This document shows positions 27,396-35,864 of a stretch of 64,000 nt of DNA, piece by piece. This stretch comes from Neobacillus cucumis (GTDB taxonomy: Bacteria > Bacillota > Bacilli > Bacillales_B > DSM-18226). The position numbers and the translations under genes are program-made. Below the pieces are notes generated by a model. The model was not told the DNA's origin, made no database searches, and was given only the letters and a program-made list of their open reading frames with translations. How positions within the stretch are numbered: the stretch's first letter is position 1; each line of letters opens with the position of its first letter. Location: NCBI RefSeq assembly GCF_023715505.1, contig NZ_JAMBOH010000027.1, positions 3,540 through 67,539 on the forward strand, in the 5' to 3' direction.

Positions 27396-27478
27396 CTATG
27401 AAAATAGTACAATTAATTTTATAATATGAATATTCCTAATTTTGAATATATTATTCCCTAAAAAGGAGGTAGTACACT

Positions 27479-28186
27479 ATTTTAACCAGTTTTACGTTAC
27501 AAGAGCGAGTTCGAAACCTAGAGTCACTTTCGAATCATAAAGAGAAATTGCTTGAAATCTTGAAAGTATATTTGGAAATGTTTCCTGTCTTGGATGCCTA
27601 TTTGTTCAGGTATTCCCCGTTAGAACATCTTGGTGAAGGCATTATTGCTTTAACTTCGTCTGGGTTAGTCCATATTGGAGATATTCGTGATGACATCCAG
27701 ACGATTCCTCTCATTTATGCAGCCATTCGTGAAAGAAAGGCGAAATATAGTACAGGACTCGAATACTTCTTAAACCATTCGACCTGTAAATTTTCAGACC
27801 GGTTTCCGATTACTTCTTCGGCAATCGTACCGCTTTGTAATGGGAGCGTTGTCATTGGGTATATTTGCACCACAGAGTTTGAAGATGGCACTGTCAAGAT
27901 GGATGACCAAATGCTGTCTTCTTTAACCTTGTTTGGTAAACTTGTGGGTAAGGTGCTGGATGATTCGACGAATATGGATGGAGAAACGATTCAGATTAGC
28001 AAAAGAGAGTTAGAAGTTATGAAGCGAATCGCCCGTGGTGAAAGTACGAAGGAAATGGCCGCCTATATGGGAATTGGCGAAGTAACCGTAAAACAATATG
28101 TAAAATCCGCGATAAAAAAACTCAACGCCCAAAACCGTGCCCATGCTGTGGCCGAATTATTTCGAAGAGGGATTATTAAAATATAG
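27479..28186 (+). CDS. LuxR-type regulator with probable ATT start
   Basis: 235 residues if translation starts at ATT 27479. An ideal AAAAGGAGGT (27461-27470) lies 8 nt before it, and a TAG at 27470-27472 closes the frame further upstream. The next ordinary start, TTG 27548, has no site and would drop 23 residues that look coding (SFTLQERVRNLESLSNHKEK). Residues about 20-150 form a GAF-like sensor region. The C-terminal 65 residues are a LuxR helix-turn-helix (ISKRELEVMKRIARGESTKE, VTVKQYVKSAIKKL). It is divergent from the esterase-monooxygenase operon and probably controls it. Confidence 0.8.
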   Translation: MLTSFTLQERVRNLESLSNHKEKLLEILKVYLEMFPVLDAYLFRYSPLEHLGEGIIALTSSGLVHIGDIRDDIQTIPLIYAAIRERKAKYSTGLEYFLNHSTCKFSDRFPITSSAIVPLCNGSVVIGYICTTEFEDGTVKMDDQMLSSLTLFGKLVGKVLDDSTNMDGETIQISKRELEVMKRIARGESTKEMAAYMGIGEVTVKQYVKSAIKKLNAQNRAHAVAELFRRGIIKI

Positions 28187-28193
28187 AAGCGTA

Positions 28194-28220
28194 GAAGCGT
28201 GGGGACGGTTCTCGTGCTTC
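28194..28220. repeat. REP-like element
   Basis: GAAGCGTGGGGACGGTTCTC then GTGCTTC, 8 bp after the LuxR stop codon. Confidence 0.85.
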
Positions 28221-28329
28221 TATTTAAATACAATTACTTTTGGAGGGTGTCAGCCAGTCTTTACTACTTGGATAACTAGTAAATTACTATTTATTTAAAT
28301 AAACCAAGATGACTATGGAATAAAAAAAC

Positions 28330-28355
28330 GGGAAAAGAGTTGTAACTCTTTTCCC
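28330..28355. terminator. Bidirectional terminator
   Basis: GGGAAAAGAGTT-GT-AACTCTTTTCCC with T-run on one side and A-run on the other; serves the minus-strand permease gene. Confidence 0.9.
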
Positions 28356-28376
28356 ATTTTTGATATTAAATAAAAT

Positions 28377-29630
28377 TTAACCTGCAATCACACTTTTATC
28401 AGACTGACCATTTTTATTATTCTCTTTTAACAATTCATCCGGTGTTTTTAAAAGTGGAGTTAAAATAGCACTTAATATATAGAATCCAGCATAGATAAAT
28501 AAAACTCCTCCTGCACCAAGTGACTTAAAGAACAATCCTGCAATGGCAGGAGCTAAAAACGTACTTAAACCTGCCCCTAAATTTAATATTGACATGGCCG
28601 CTCCTTTATTGTCAGGTGCGAGTAGAGGGAAAAGTGCCGATAATGGAACATATCCTGCCATGGTTACACCGCATAAACTTAATACAATGGTCATGACTAA
28701 ATAATTATGTCCTACCATTTGCGGAGTGAAAAAGACTAGTACAAGAACGAGCGCGTAGGCTACTCCGCCAACCCATTGGATCGTATTTCTCCATCCTATT
28801 TTATCTCCAACGAATCCAAAGAATAGATTTGCAAAAATGGCTACTATGAATACTGTTGACCACATGTGCAGCCATTCCGTTGTTGAATAACCGTATTGGG
28901 CAAGATAGATAGGCATAAATACAGCAAGTCCATATTGAGCTAATCCGTTAACCGTTTTCACAATTAGGCCTAATGAAATTTGCTTTCTTTTTAAAATTGT
29001 AATCCCTTGCAAAAGTTCCTTCAATTCGAATGCATGAATTTCAGATTCTGGTATCTTATCTTTGTTGACCAAAATTGCGATCAAGGAACCGATTACAACA
29101 AAGATTAACCCAGACCATAGTACGTTAATTTGCCCCATTACAGGGATGGCAACGGATGAGTAAAATGGTCCGATTACACTTAGTCCAAGAGAAAACATAA
29201 ACCAAAACCATCCCACTGCTGTACCTCTTATTTTTAATGGTGAACTATAGTTAATCCATATCAAAAATGAATAAGCAAATAAAGGATATCCGAACCCTCT
29301 TAGGGCATAAAATGGTACCATTATAGAAAAATTTAGTTTATAAATGCCTAATCCAATAAACCCAAGACTTCCGATGATAAAAGCAAGTAACCCATAGGAC
29401 ATGATTTTCCGTGGTCCTAGTGTTTGCACTAAAACTCCTGAAAACCAAGCCGCAATAGCACAGGTGATTCCATAAACAGTGAGTAGAAGGGAAGCATCTT
29501 CAATGCTCATCCCTCTAGACACCAAGTACGGCGAAATCCATGCTTGTTCTACGCCATCACCTATCATAAAAATAGTCAGACCAATATAACCCCACAATAA
29601 GTTCTTTGGTAATCCAATCTTATTCAACAT
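28377..29630 (-). CDS. MFS sugar/polyol permease (RbtT/DalT/CsbX type)
   Basis: 417 residues, 12 membrane segments. The N-terminus (IGLTIFMIGDGVEQAWISPY) and the block WGLPKNL-like start resemble the polyol permease family that includes ribitol, arabitol and CsbX carriers. It follows a TIM-barrel sugar isomerase by 15 bp, so the two form one operon. The substrate is probably the sugar or polyol processed by that isomerase and the divergent PfkB kinase. Identification of the family is by overall pattern. Confidence 0.8.
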   Translation of the reverse strand: MLNKIGLPKNLLWGYIGLTIFMIGDGVEQAWISPYLVSRGMSIEDASLLLTVYGITCAIAAWFSGVLVQTLGPRKIMSYGLLAFIIGSLGFIGLGIYKLNFSIMVPFYALRGFGYPLFAYSFLIWINYSSPLKIRGTAVGWFWFMFSLGLSVIGPFYSSVAIPVMGQINVLWSGLIFVVIGSLIAILVNKDKIPESEIHAFELKELLQGITILKRKQISLGLIVKTVNGLAQYGLAVFMPIYLAQYGYSTTEWLHMWSTVFIVAIFANLFFGFVGDKIGWRNTIQWVGGVAYALVLVLVFFTPQMVGHNYLVMTIVLSLCGVTMAGYVPLSALFPLLAPDNKGAAMSILNLGAGLSTFLAPAIAGLFFKSLGAGGVLFIYAGFYILSAILTPLLKTPDELLKENNKNGQSDKSVIAG

Positions 29631-29645
29631 CGCAATACATCTCCC

Positions 29646-30638
29646 TTAGATTATGCTTGTTGCTAGAAGATCCATTTTGTCTTTTATTAAAGACAGTAAC
29701 AGCTGTTGGGCTTCCAGTGCATTTTCGTTTTGAATGATCTTTTCTATTCTCTCTAATCCGTATTTCTCTAAAAAGGCATCTAATACTTTGTACATTTCAA
29801 TGTTTTGCTCGCACTCTTTTACAGGATCTTCACGAATCGGGAATGTATCAAAGTAAATAAGTCCATCATAGTTATATTTTTTAGCATAATAGATAAATTC
29901 AAGTGTTTGCATTAAGTGAACAGACCCGAGCATTAATCCATCATCATTGTCCTTATATCCATCATTCAAATGAAAACCCATTACTCTATTTTTCCTTGCT
30001 GCAAGTGCGAGGGAATAGGCCGGATTCTCTTTTCTCATTAACATATGACAAAAATCGAGTGTAACACCTAAGTTAGGAGCACCAACTTCCTCAATTAGTA
30101 ATAATGTGGTTGATATATCACCTATTAAAGAAAAAGCTCTTGGTTGGTAGGGTTTATATTCAAAGCTAATTTTACTATCAGGAAAACGTTGTGTAATTCT
30201 CTTTAAAGCGTCAACCACTTTATTGAATGCTTTTTCATAGTCTAATTGAAATGGATAATCAAACCCATCATTTGCAAGCCAAATAGTCGTAACTTCCCCA
30301 CCTAAATCGTTACATAATTTTACTGCCTCCATTGTTGTCGCAATTGCTTGTTCCCGGATGCTTTCGTCTGGATTGGCAAATTCACCGTAAGCATAGCTAT
30401 CAACAAATCGTAGGGCAACTCCGCTTATCTTTAGGTTTGTTTTCGCCAGAACATTTTGGATCTCTTCCACTGTTACTCCGACGAAGTGTTCAGGATAGTT
30501 TAGTTCGACATGTGTTAGCCCCTTAACAGTTGCCATTCTCGAAATATAATCCACTACGGTTAAAGATTTACTGTCGTAATCTTTAAAGAAAATTTCCTTT
30601 TTTGTTTTAAATGAATTTAATCGTGTTGAAAATTTCAT
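29646..30638 (-). CDS. Sugar isomerase/epimerase, xylose isomerase-like TIM barrel
   Basis: 330 residues from ATG 30638. It shows the AP-endonuclease-2/xylose isomerase-like barrel with metal ligands in ISFEYKPY (E), LGVTLDFCHM (D, H) and VMGFHLNDGY (H, D). This resembles L-rhamnose isomerase- or tagatose epimerase-type enzymes. It probably interconverts keto and aldo forms, or epimers, of a pentose or hexose. First gene of a minus-strand operon with the permease. A promoter (TTTACT-N18-TATACT) lies at 30689-30718. Confidence 0.85.
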   Translation of the reverse strand: MKFSTRLNSFKTKKEIFFKDYDSKSLTVVDYISRMATVKGLTHVELNYPEHFVGVTVEEIQNVLAKTNLKISGVALRFVDSYAYGEFANPDESIREQAIATTMEAVKLCNDLGGEVTTIWLANDGFDYPFQLDYEKAFNKVVDALKRITQRFPDSKISFEYKPYQPRAFSLIGDISTTLLLIEEVGAPNLGVTLDFCHMLMRKENPAYSLALAARKNRVMGFHLNDGYKDNDDGLMLGSVHLMQTLEFIYYAKKYNYDGLIYFDTFPIREDPVKECEQNIEMYKVLDAFLEKYGLERIEKIIQNENALEAQQLLLSLIKDKMDLLATSII

Positions 30639-30681
30639 TTTAGCACTCCTCTTTTTTATTATTCGGAAGGAAGGTTTAACT

Positions 30682-30718
30682 TAACCAGAGTATAAAGTAT
30701 TTTTTACTGGTTAGTAAA
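30682..30718 (-). promoter_or_regulatory. Promoter and operator-like repeat of the isomerase-permease operon
   Basis: On the minus strand TTTACT (30713-30718), 18-bp spacer, TATACT (30689-30694). The inverted repeat TAACCAG (30682-30688) / CTGGTTA (30707-30713) brackets the -10, a fitting place for a repressor such as the adjacent RpiR protein. Confidence 0.5.
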
Positions 30719-30810
30719 TAAAAATGAAAAACTTGACTGAAAATATTTATTTTAGGCAAAATTAACGACTTAAATTTTACTTTTAATAAAGTGATAATAA
30801 AATTTTTGTG

Positions 30811-30838
30811 TGGAAACGCTTATTAATTGTGTTATAAT
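30811..30838 (+). promoter_or_regulatory. Promoter of the rpiR-kinase operon with overlapping cre-like site
   Basis: TGGAAA (30811-30816), 16-bp spacer, TATAAT (30833-30838). TGGAAACGCTTATT (30811-30824) fits the loose CcpA consensus TGNAANCGNWNNCW except for one base. Confidence 0.45.
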
Positions 30839-30867
30839 AAACCCAAATCAGAAGGATAGGTATAACG

Positions 30868-31752
30868 ATGAAATCTACTAATTTAGAGGGAAAAGAAGTC
30901 ATTCTATATGCTCGGAGTATTGCTCCGTCACTTGGTAAAAAAGAAAAATTAATCGTGAATTTTATAAGTAATCAGTATCAGGAATTGGCAAAAATGACGA
31001 TTAGTGAACTTGCCTCTCATCTTAAAGTGAGTGAGTCAAGTATTACTAAAGCATGTAAAAAGCTTAAATGTGAAGGATTTTATGAATTAAAACACGCGAT
31101 AGCAGATTATTTAAAAAATGGAGAAACGGCTATTAATGATGAGATGCAAGAGGATTTTGATTTTGAAGATGATAACGAAACAATTTTAGAAAAGGTCTTC
31201 TTTAATTCAATCGTTGCACTACAAGATACATTAGCTGTCATTAATCGGCAAGAGTTAAGTAAAGCAGTAAATGTGTTAAAAAACATTCAGTCTAAAGGAA
31301 AATTAGTATTAGTAGGAAATGGTGGATCAGGTATACTTTGTGAAGACTTTCAGCACAAATTATTGAAAATTGGTATTTTTGCCATCTTTTATAGAGATTC
31401 ACATATGCAATTAATGGGCTCGTCACTATTGAAAAAAGGAGACGTAGTATTAGGTGTATCCCACTCTGGTACTTCTAAAGATGTGATCAATATTTTCAAA
31501 CTAGCACAAGAAAACGAAGCTACCACTATTTGTGTGACAAATCACGTTAAGAGTCCGGTTACGGAATTTTCAAATATTATCTTGCATTCTTCTGCCCGTA
31601 ATTCCCCAATCACTGGTGAGAATGCTGCTGCTAGAATCGCTCAATTAAATATATTGGATGTTTTATTCACCATTTTAAGCTTGAATCAGCAAAATTTATC
31701 ATATGAAAACCTAATAAAAACAAAAGAATCGGTTATATCACACCGAACTTAA
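30868..31752 (+). CDS. RpiR/MurR-family regulator with SIS domain
   Basis: 294 residues from ATG 30868. Residues 1-75 are the HTH_6 domain (MTISELASHLKVSESSITKACKKL region). Residues about 125-265 are a sugar isomerase (SIS) domain (GKLVLVGNGGSG, LGVSHSGTSKDVI) that binds a phosphosugar effector. It is followed at 18 bp by a PfkB kinase and faces the isomerase-permease operon, so it is the likely regulator of the whole locus. Confidence 0.93.
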   Translation: MKSTNLEGKEVILYARSIAPSLGKKEKLIVNFISNQYQELAKMTISELASHLKVSESSITKACKKLKCEGFYELKHAIADYLKNGETAINDEMQEDFDFEDDNETILEKVFFNSIVALQDTLAVINRQELSKAVNVLKNIQSKGKLVLVGNGGSGILCEDFQHKLLKIGIFAIFYRDSHMQLMGSSLLKKGDVVLGVSHSGTSKDVINIFKLAQENEATTICVTNHVKSPVTEFSNIILHSSARNSPITGENAAARIAQLNILDVLFTILSLNQQNLSYENLIKTKESVISHRT

Positions 31753-31770
31753 AATCTGGAGGGATTTAGA

Positions 31771-32703
31771 TTGGAATCAAAAAATGTAGTTGTTATTGGT
31801 AGCTTAAATTATGATATCATTGTCAAACAACAGCGTATGCCCAATATAGGAGAAACATTTGTTGCGGATGAACTGATTCAAAGTGCAGGTGGAAAAGGTG
31901 CTAATCAAGCGGCTCAATGTGCAAAGCTAGGATTGCCGACCTTCATGATTGGGAAAGTGGGGGATGATCGTTTTGGTGAAGCATTAGTCGGTTCATTAAC
32001 TGCCTTTGGGGTTAATACTTCCTATATTAAAAAACAAGGTTCAACTGGTATTGGCGTTGTTCACGTAATGCCGGACGGAGATTATTATAGTACCATTGTT
32101 GAAGGTGCTAACCATCTAATTACAGTAAATGATATTGATGAAGTCGCTCATTTGTTTGATTCCACTGCTTTTATTGTTTTACAGCAAGAAATTCCTGAAG
32201 AAGTTGTGGAATATATTATTTATAAGTATAAAAATGCTAAATTAAAAATAGTCTTAAATAATGCTCCTGCTCGAAATATAAAAGAATCTATTTTAAAGTC
32301 TGTTGATATTTTAGTTGTAAATGAAACTGAAGCAGCCTTTATGTCAGGAAAAACGATTCAATCTCCTTTTGATGCTATTAATGTTGGTAAAGAAATGCTT
32401 CCTCAAACTGGTGGGATGGTTGTCATAACGTTGGGTAAAGAAGGCTCTGTTGTAATAACTGAGGCTTACAGCGAATTTTTTCCTGCGGAGAACGTTCAAG
32501 CCGTTGATGCTACTGGAGCAGGGGATTCCTTTATCGGAGCGTTTATCTATGCATTGTCACAAGACTTCTCTATTGACCAATGTATGAAATTCGCTACGCA
32601 CGTCAGTGCAATAACGGTAACTAAAGAAGGAGGACAGGATTCCTTTCCTACCAAAGGGGATATTTTTCCTACAGGACTTAAGAACCCGGTTGCCATGAAT
32701 TAG
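31771..32703 (+). CDS. PfkB-family carbohydrate kinase, ribokinase-like
   Basis: 310 residues from TTG 31771 after GGAGGG. N-terminal signature GSLNYDIIVKQQRMPNIGET and AGGKGANQAA, and C-terminal DATGAGDSF with catalytic D252, are those of ribokinase. It phosphorylates a sugar with ATP. In this context the substrate is probably the product of the divergent isomerase; ribose itself is possible but no rbs transporter is near. Confidence 0.9.
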   Translation: MESKNVVVIGSLNYDIIVKQQRMPNIGETFVADELIQSAGGKGANQAAQCAKLGLPTFMIGKVGDDRFGEALVGSLTAFGVNTSYIKKQGSTGIGVVHVMPDGDYYSTIVEGANHLITVNDIDEVAHLFDSTAFIVLQQEIPEEVVEYIIYKYKNAKLKIVLNNAPARNIKESILKSVDILVVNETEAAFMSGKTIQSPFDAINVGKEMLPQTGGMVVITLGKEGSVVITEAYSEFFPAENVQAVDATGAGDSFIGAFIYALSQDFSIDQCMKFATHVSAITVTKEGGQDSFPTKGDIFPTGLKNPVAMN

Positions 32704-32821
32704 GTTAAGACTTTAGTAAGAATACGAAGCTATTATTAAGACAAGCTTTTTCAACCCCCTTTTATATATATATGGATGCCCTCAAGAGTTGTTTATGAAC
32801 AGTCTTGAGGGCTATTTTTTT
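32702..32821 (+). terminator. Double terminator after the kinase (repeated module)
   Basis: AAGCT..AGCTTTTT is followed by GCCCTCAAGA (32778-32787) pairing with TCTTGAGGGC (32803-32812) and seven T. The whole ~115-bp block is repeated at 58029-58145. Confidence 0.85.
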
Positions 32822-32883
32822 ATGACTCACTCTCTTAAAGGAAAAAGGGGGCAGTGCCTCATCAGGAGTGCATTGTGTCATTT

Positions 32884-32909
32884 GAAGCACAAGAACCGTC
32901 CCCATGCTT
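32884..32909. repeat. REP-like element
   Basis: GAAGCACAAGAACCGTCCCC then ATGCTT, reverse orientation. Confidence 0.85.
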
Positions 32910-32915
32910 TTTACT

Positions 32916-34091
32916 TTAATTGAAATAATCAAGTAATCCTAGGTAGATTCCTTGGGCTACGTTATTACGGAATTGAGGGCTTTCAACGGTGGTGTCATCT
33001 TGTTGATTGGATAGGAAGCCGAGTTCTATTAGAGTAGCTGGTTGTTTGTTGTTTCGGAGAACACCCAAGTTGTTGAATCTTGTTCCAAGGTTCGTTAATT
33101 TTGTTTCTTTGGCCACCTGATTTAAGATCGCTGTGGCTAATGGATTACTGGACTTTTGATAGTAAAAATCAGTTATGCCATTTACCGATGGGTTATTGGA
33201 CCAATTGTAATGAAAACTTATAAACGCATCAGCACGGTTTTGGTTGGAGACATTGGCGCGTTGCTCTAAGGGGAGATACGTGTCGTTCGTTCGCGTCAAA
33301 ATGACTTCGGCCCCTGCAGCTTCAAGTTTATGTTTCACCACTTCCACTGTTGGTAAGTTCAATGACTTTTCGGGTGTGCCGGCAATACTTTTTGTTCCAT
33401 TATCCTTCCCTCCGTGTCCTGGGTCTAGCACAATGATTTTTCCTTTCAAGGATCTCTGACTATTTGGCATAAGCCCGGTTTGATTTGATGGGGTATTGAT
33501 GGGAACGTCTGAAGCCTTGGCTACTTTCAATTCCGTTGTATTACTAGACTTCTTCTTTGCTGTAGGGGCAGTCGGTTGTGTGTGATGGCTGCTAGGTGTA
33601 TCTCTAGCGATGTACTTTTCGTTCACCCACCCGCTCAGACCAGAAGGGGAGACGATTTTGGCCCATCCAGCTTGTTCCGAGTGGATGGTTATTTTTGTTC
33701 CCGCTTTTAAATAACCTACTACACTACTAGAGACACTTGGACGTTCCCGGACGTTTAACGAAAAGGTTTCTATGGTTCCGCTGATGTTTTCAGCCGAGGT
33801 TATGTAGGCATCATACACCCAGCCAGTTTGGTTGTTTGTTAGTTTAATTTGATCCCAATCATTCCGCTTTTGTATGATTTCAAATGAATCTCCTTGATGA
33901 ACGCGGCTAATGATCTTACTTGAAATATCGGCAGTTTCCCGGACATTAAGCGTAGGTACAGTGACCGTGACCCGGGAAGTAGCTTTATCTGCATTAGCTG
34001 TCTGCTGATTATTCAACAAGGGGACTGTAATGACACTAAGGATCGTTAGAAATTTAATTAGGCCATTGTTCCGTAATTTAGATGATAGCAT
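32916..34091 (-). CDS. N-acetylmuramoyl-L-alanine amidase with two SH3 domains
   Basis: 391 residues from ATG 34091 (GGGAGG upstream). There is an N-terminal signal segment (residues about 10-35). Two SH3_3 domains follow (LNVRETADISSK.. and LNVRERPSVSSS.., about 42-165), then a Ser/Thr/Pro linker. The catalytic Amidase_3 domain covers about 215-390, with zinc ligands in DPGHGG, EKSLNL (E) and FHYNWS (H), and the final catalytic Glu in ATLIELGFLSN. It cleaves the amide between MurNAc and the peptide stem in the wall. Transcribed alone; REP elements flank both sides. Confidence 0.95.
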   Translation of the reverse strand: MLSSKLRNNGLIKFLTILSVITVPLLNNQQTANADKATSRVTVTVPTLNVRETADISSKIISRVHQGDSFEIIQKRNDWDQIKLTNNQTGWVYDAYITSAENISGTIETFSLNVRERPSVSSSVVGYLKAGTKITIHSEQAGWAKIVSPSGLSGWVNEKYIARDTPSSHHTQPTAPTAKKKSSNTTELKVAKASDVPINTPSNQTGLMPNSQRSLKGKIIVLDPGHGGKDNGTKSIAGTPEKSLNLPTVEVVKHKLEAAGAEVILTRTNDTYLPLEQRANVSNQNRADAFISFHYNWSNNPSVNGITDFYYQKSSNPLATAILNQVAKETKLTNLGTRFNNLGVLRNNKQPATLIELGFLSNQQDDTTVESPQFRNNVAQGIYLGLLDYFN

Positions 34092-34191
34092 TTTAGCAAC
34101 CTCCCTGTTTTTTATACTCTAAAACTAGCATTGACAGATTTTAATAAAATAATAATCAAATTTTTAAGAAAATTAAGGAAACAGAAGGAAA

Positions 34192-34239
34192 CAGAGGGAC
34201 GGTTCTCATGCTTCCATAAGCATGAGAACCGTCCCTCTG
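34192..34239. repeat. REP-like inverted pair
   Basis: CAGAGGGACGGTTCTCATGC, short loop CCATA, then its reverse complement; forms a ~22-bp hairpin. Confidence 0.9.
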
Positions 34240-34340
34240 CTCCCCCGCGCTCGCCCTGAAAAATAAAAAAATTTCTATATTCTAGGAAACCGGAAACTTA
34301 CTATAAATATATGTGATGGATATATATAAGGAGTGAGAGG

Positions 34341-35552
34341 ATGAAACTGAAGTGGACAATGGCCATTGCACTGGTTGTTTTCTTTACTGTAGGGTGCAGC
34401 GGTGTACAGGAGAAAGAGCCTGTTTCAGAACAACCAAAAGTAACCGAAGACAATGAACCGGAAAAAACGGGAGGTAAACAGGAGAAGCCTGCCGATGAAA
34501 AAGAAAAACCTACTGCTCAACCGGGAAAAACTACTGATCAACAAGTAAAACCTAACGATCAACAGGAATCCACCCGTCAAGCAATTAAAATCCATGATGA
34601 GTCCATTGTGAAAGACGCCCCGATTATCAATATTATTTACCCGCAACTTGATGGCATGAAAGACAAAATCGCACAAGGAAAAATTAATGATCTTTTGAAG
34701 AAGAAAGCGAACGCAGCTGACGAGAGTCAAATGACGAATGATGATCCAAGTGCGCCTTCATCGTTCCAATCAAAATACAAAATCACTTTTCAGAATGACC
34801 ATCTTATCAGTTTTGTATATGATCAATATTCTTATCTTAGCGGGGCTGCACATGGCATGCCGTCGCGCGTACCTATCCTGGTTGACTTGGATAATGGCAG
34901 GATGGTTGAGCCAAATGAACTGTTTAATGGTTCCACGCAAACAAAACAACTCATTAGCGAACTCGTCCTAAAACAAGATGTTTTGCATACGCTTGAAGTG
35001 ATGGGGGAGTTTAAACAAATCAGTTCTGATGATTTAAAACAGGTTTATTTAACGAAGGATGGCTTAATGATGTATTTTCCGCCTTATGAATATGCCTCAT
35101 TCGCTGAAGGTACGCTCCAATATCATCTTTCTTTTTCGGATATTCAAGGTGTATTAAACGCAGCATTTTTCAAGAGTCATGGGATTAATATTTTACAATC
35201 CAATGATCCCACAACCATTTATGTTTCCGAGGGCTATCATTTTTCAGTTCCAAATGAATGGATGGACCGTTTGAGATTTGAAAGAGCTGAATACTCGGAG
35301 AAGAATCAATGGTTATCTGAAATCAATGTATATTACCATTCTGCTGATCAACCCTTATTGTTTAGCTTTCATATGTATGAAAAACCTATATGGACCTCAT
35401 TAAACTCTAGAGCGGAAGTTAAACTTGCTGAAGATAGTGATCTTATTTATTCGTATTCTGTTGCACAAACCCCACAGACTAATTTACAAGCCAATGATTT
35501 CATAAAGAATGTTGTTCCCGAAATTATGAAAACATTTCAAATTGATGATTAG
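34341..35552 (+). CDS. Lipoprotein with PdaC/RsiV-like domain (DUF4163/DUF3298 type)
   Basis: 403 residues from ATG 34341 (AAGGAGTGAGAGG upstream). Lipobox FFTVGC puts the lipidated cysteine at residue 19. Residues 25-80 are a Pro/Lys/Gln/Glu-rich spacer. Residues about 88-275 resemble the DUF4163/DUF3298 pair: DAPIINIIYPQLDGM, then GAAHGMP, LVDLDNGRMVEPNELF, and YFPPYEYASFAEG. Proteins of this kind occur as the outer domain of RsiV or PdaC. The last 120 residues form an extra domain I do not recognise. It sits on the outer face of the membrane; its partner is unknown. Confidence 0.8.
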   Translation: MKLKWTMAIALVVFFTVGCSGVQEKEPVSEQPKVTEDNEPEKTGGKQEKPADEKEKPTAQPGKTTDQQVKPNDQQESTRQAIKIHDESIVKDAPIINIIYPQLDGMKDKIAQGKINDLLKKKANAADESQMTNDDPSAPSSFQSKYKITFQNDHLISFVYDQYSYLSGAAHGMPSRVPILVDLDNGRMVEPNELFNGSTQTKQLISELVLKQDVLHTLEVMGEFKQISSDDLKQVYLTKDGLMMYFPPYEYASFAEGTLQYHLSFSDIQGVLNAAFFKSHGINILQSNDPTTIYVSEGYHFSVPNEWMDRLRFERAEYSEKNQWLSEINVYYHSADQPLLFSFHMYEKPIWTSLNSRAEVKLAEDSDLIYSYSVAQTPQTNLQANDFIKNVVPEIMKTFQIDD

Positions 35553-35579
35553 AAGCGAGGGGACGGTTCCCATGCTTCC
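35552..35579. repeat. REP-like element
   Basis: GAAGCGAGGGGACGGTTCCC then ATGCTTCC, overlapping the lipoprotein stop codon. Confidence 0.85.
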
Positions 35580-35607
35580 TTTTTACTGTTTCACATCTCC
35601 TAATTCC

Positions 35608-35745
35608 TTACGGCTTCATTCGGTCGGGCAGATTTTGTATCGATTGGACCACCAGATCTAACTTTGACTCAATCCGGTATAGCAGATAAAGGGTCACTAC
35701 GATAGGGAATCCTACTTCACTAATGAATGGTATGATTTGTTCCAC
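35608..35745 (-). CDS. YvrJ family small membrane protein
   Basis: 45 residues from GTG 35745, with AAAGGAG 7-8 nt upstream on the minus strand. Sequence begins MEQIIPFISEVGFPIVVTLY; one membrane segment, then a charged tail ending RMKP. YvrJ-type proteins often follow DUF1659 and DUF2922 genes, exactly the order here. A decayed copy is at 56926-57005. Function unknown. Confidence 0.85.
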   Translation of the reverse strand: MEQIIPFISEVGFPIVVTLYLLYRIESKLDLVVQSIQNLPDRMKP

Positions 35746-35780
35746 GATTCTTCACTCCTTTCTCCTAAAGGTTTGATTCC

Positions 35781-35808
35781 GAAGAACAAGAACCGTCCCC
35801 GTGCTTCC
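35781..35808. repeat. REP-like element
   Basis: GAAGAACAAGAACCGTCCCC then GTGCTTCC. The same element sits at the same place in the other DUF2922 cassette (11420), so it was present before the duplication. Confidence 0.85.
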
Positions 35809-35828
35809 CGCTTCACACACTTCAAAAA

Positions 35829-35856
35829 AAAGGCCGGGTTCATGAGAATCCGGCCT
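35829..35856 (-). terminator. Terminator after DUF2922 gene, copy 2
   Basis: AGGCCGGATTC-TCAT-GAACCCGGCCT on the minus strand, then a T-run. Confidence 0.85.
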
Positions 35857-35864
35857 CGTTGTTA

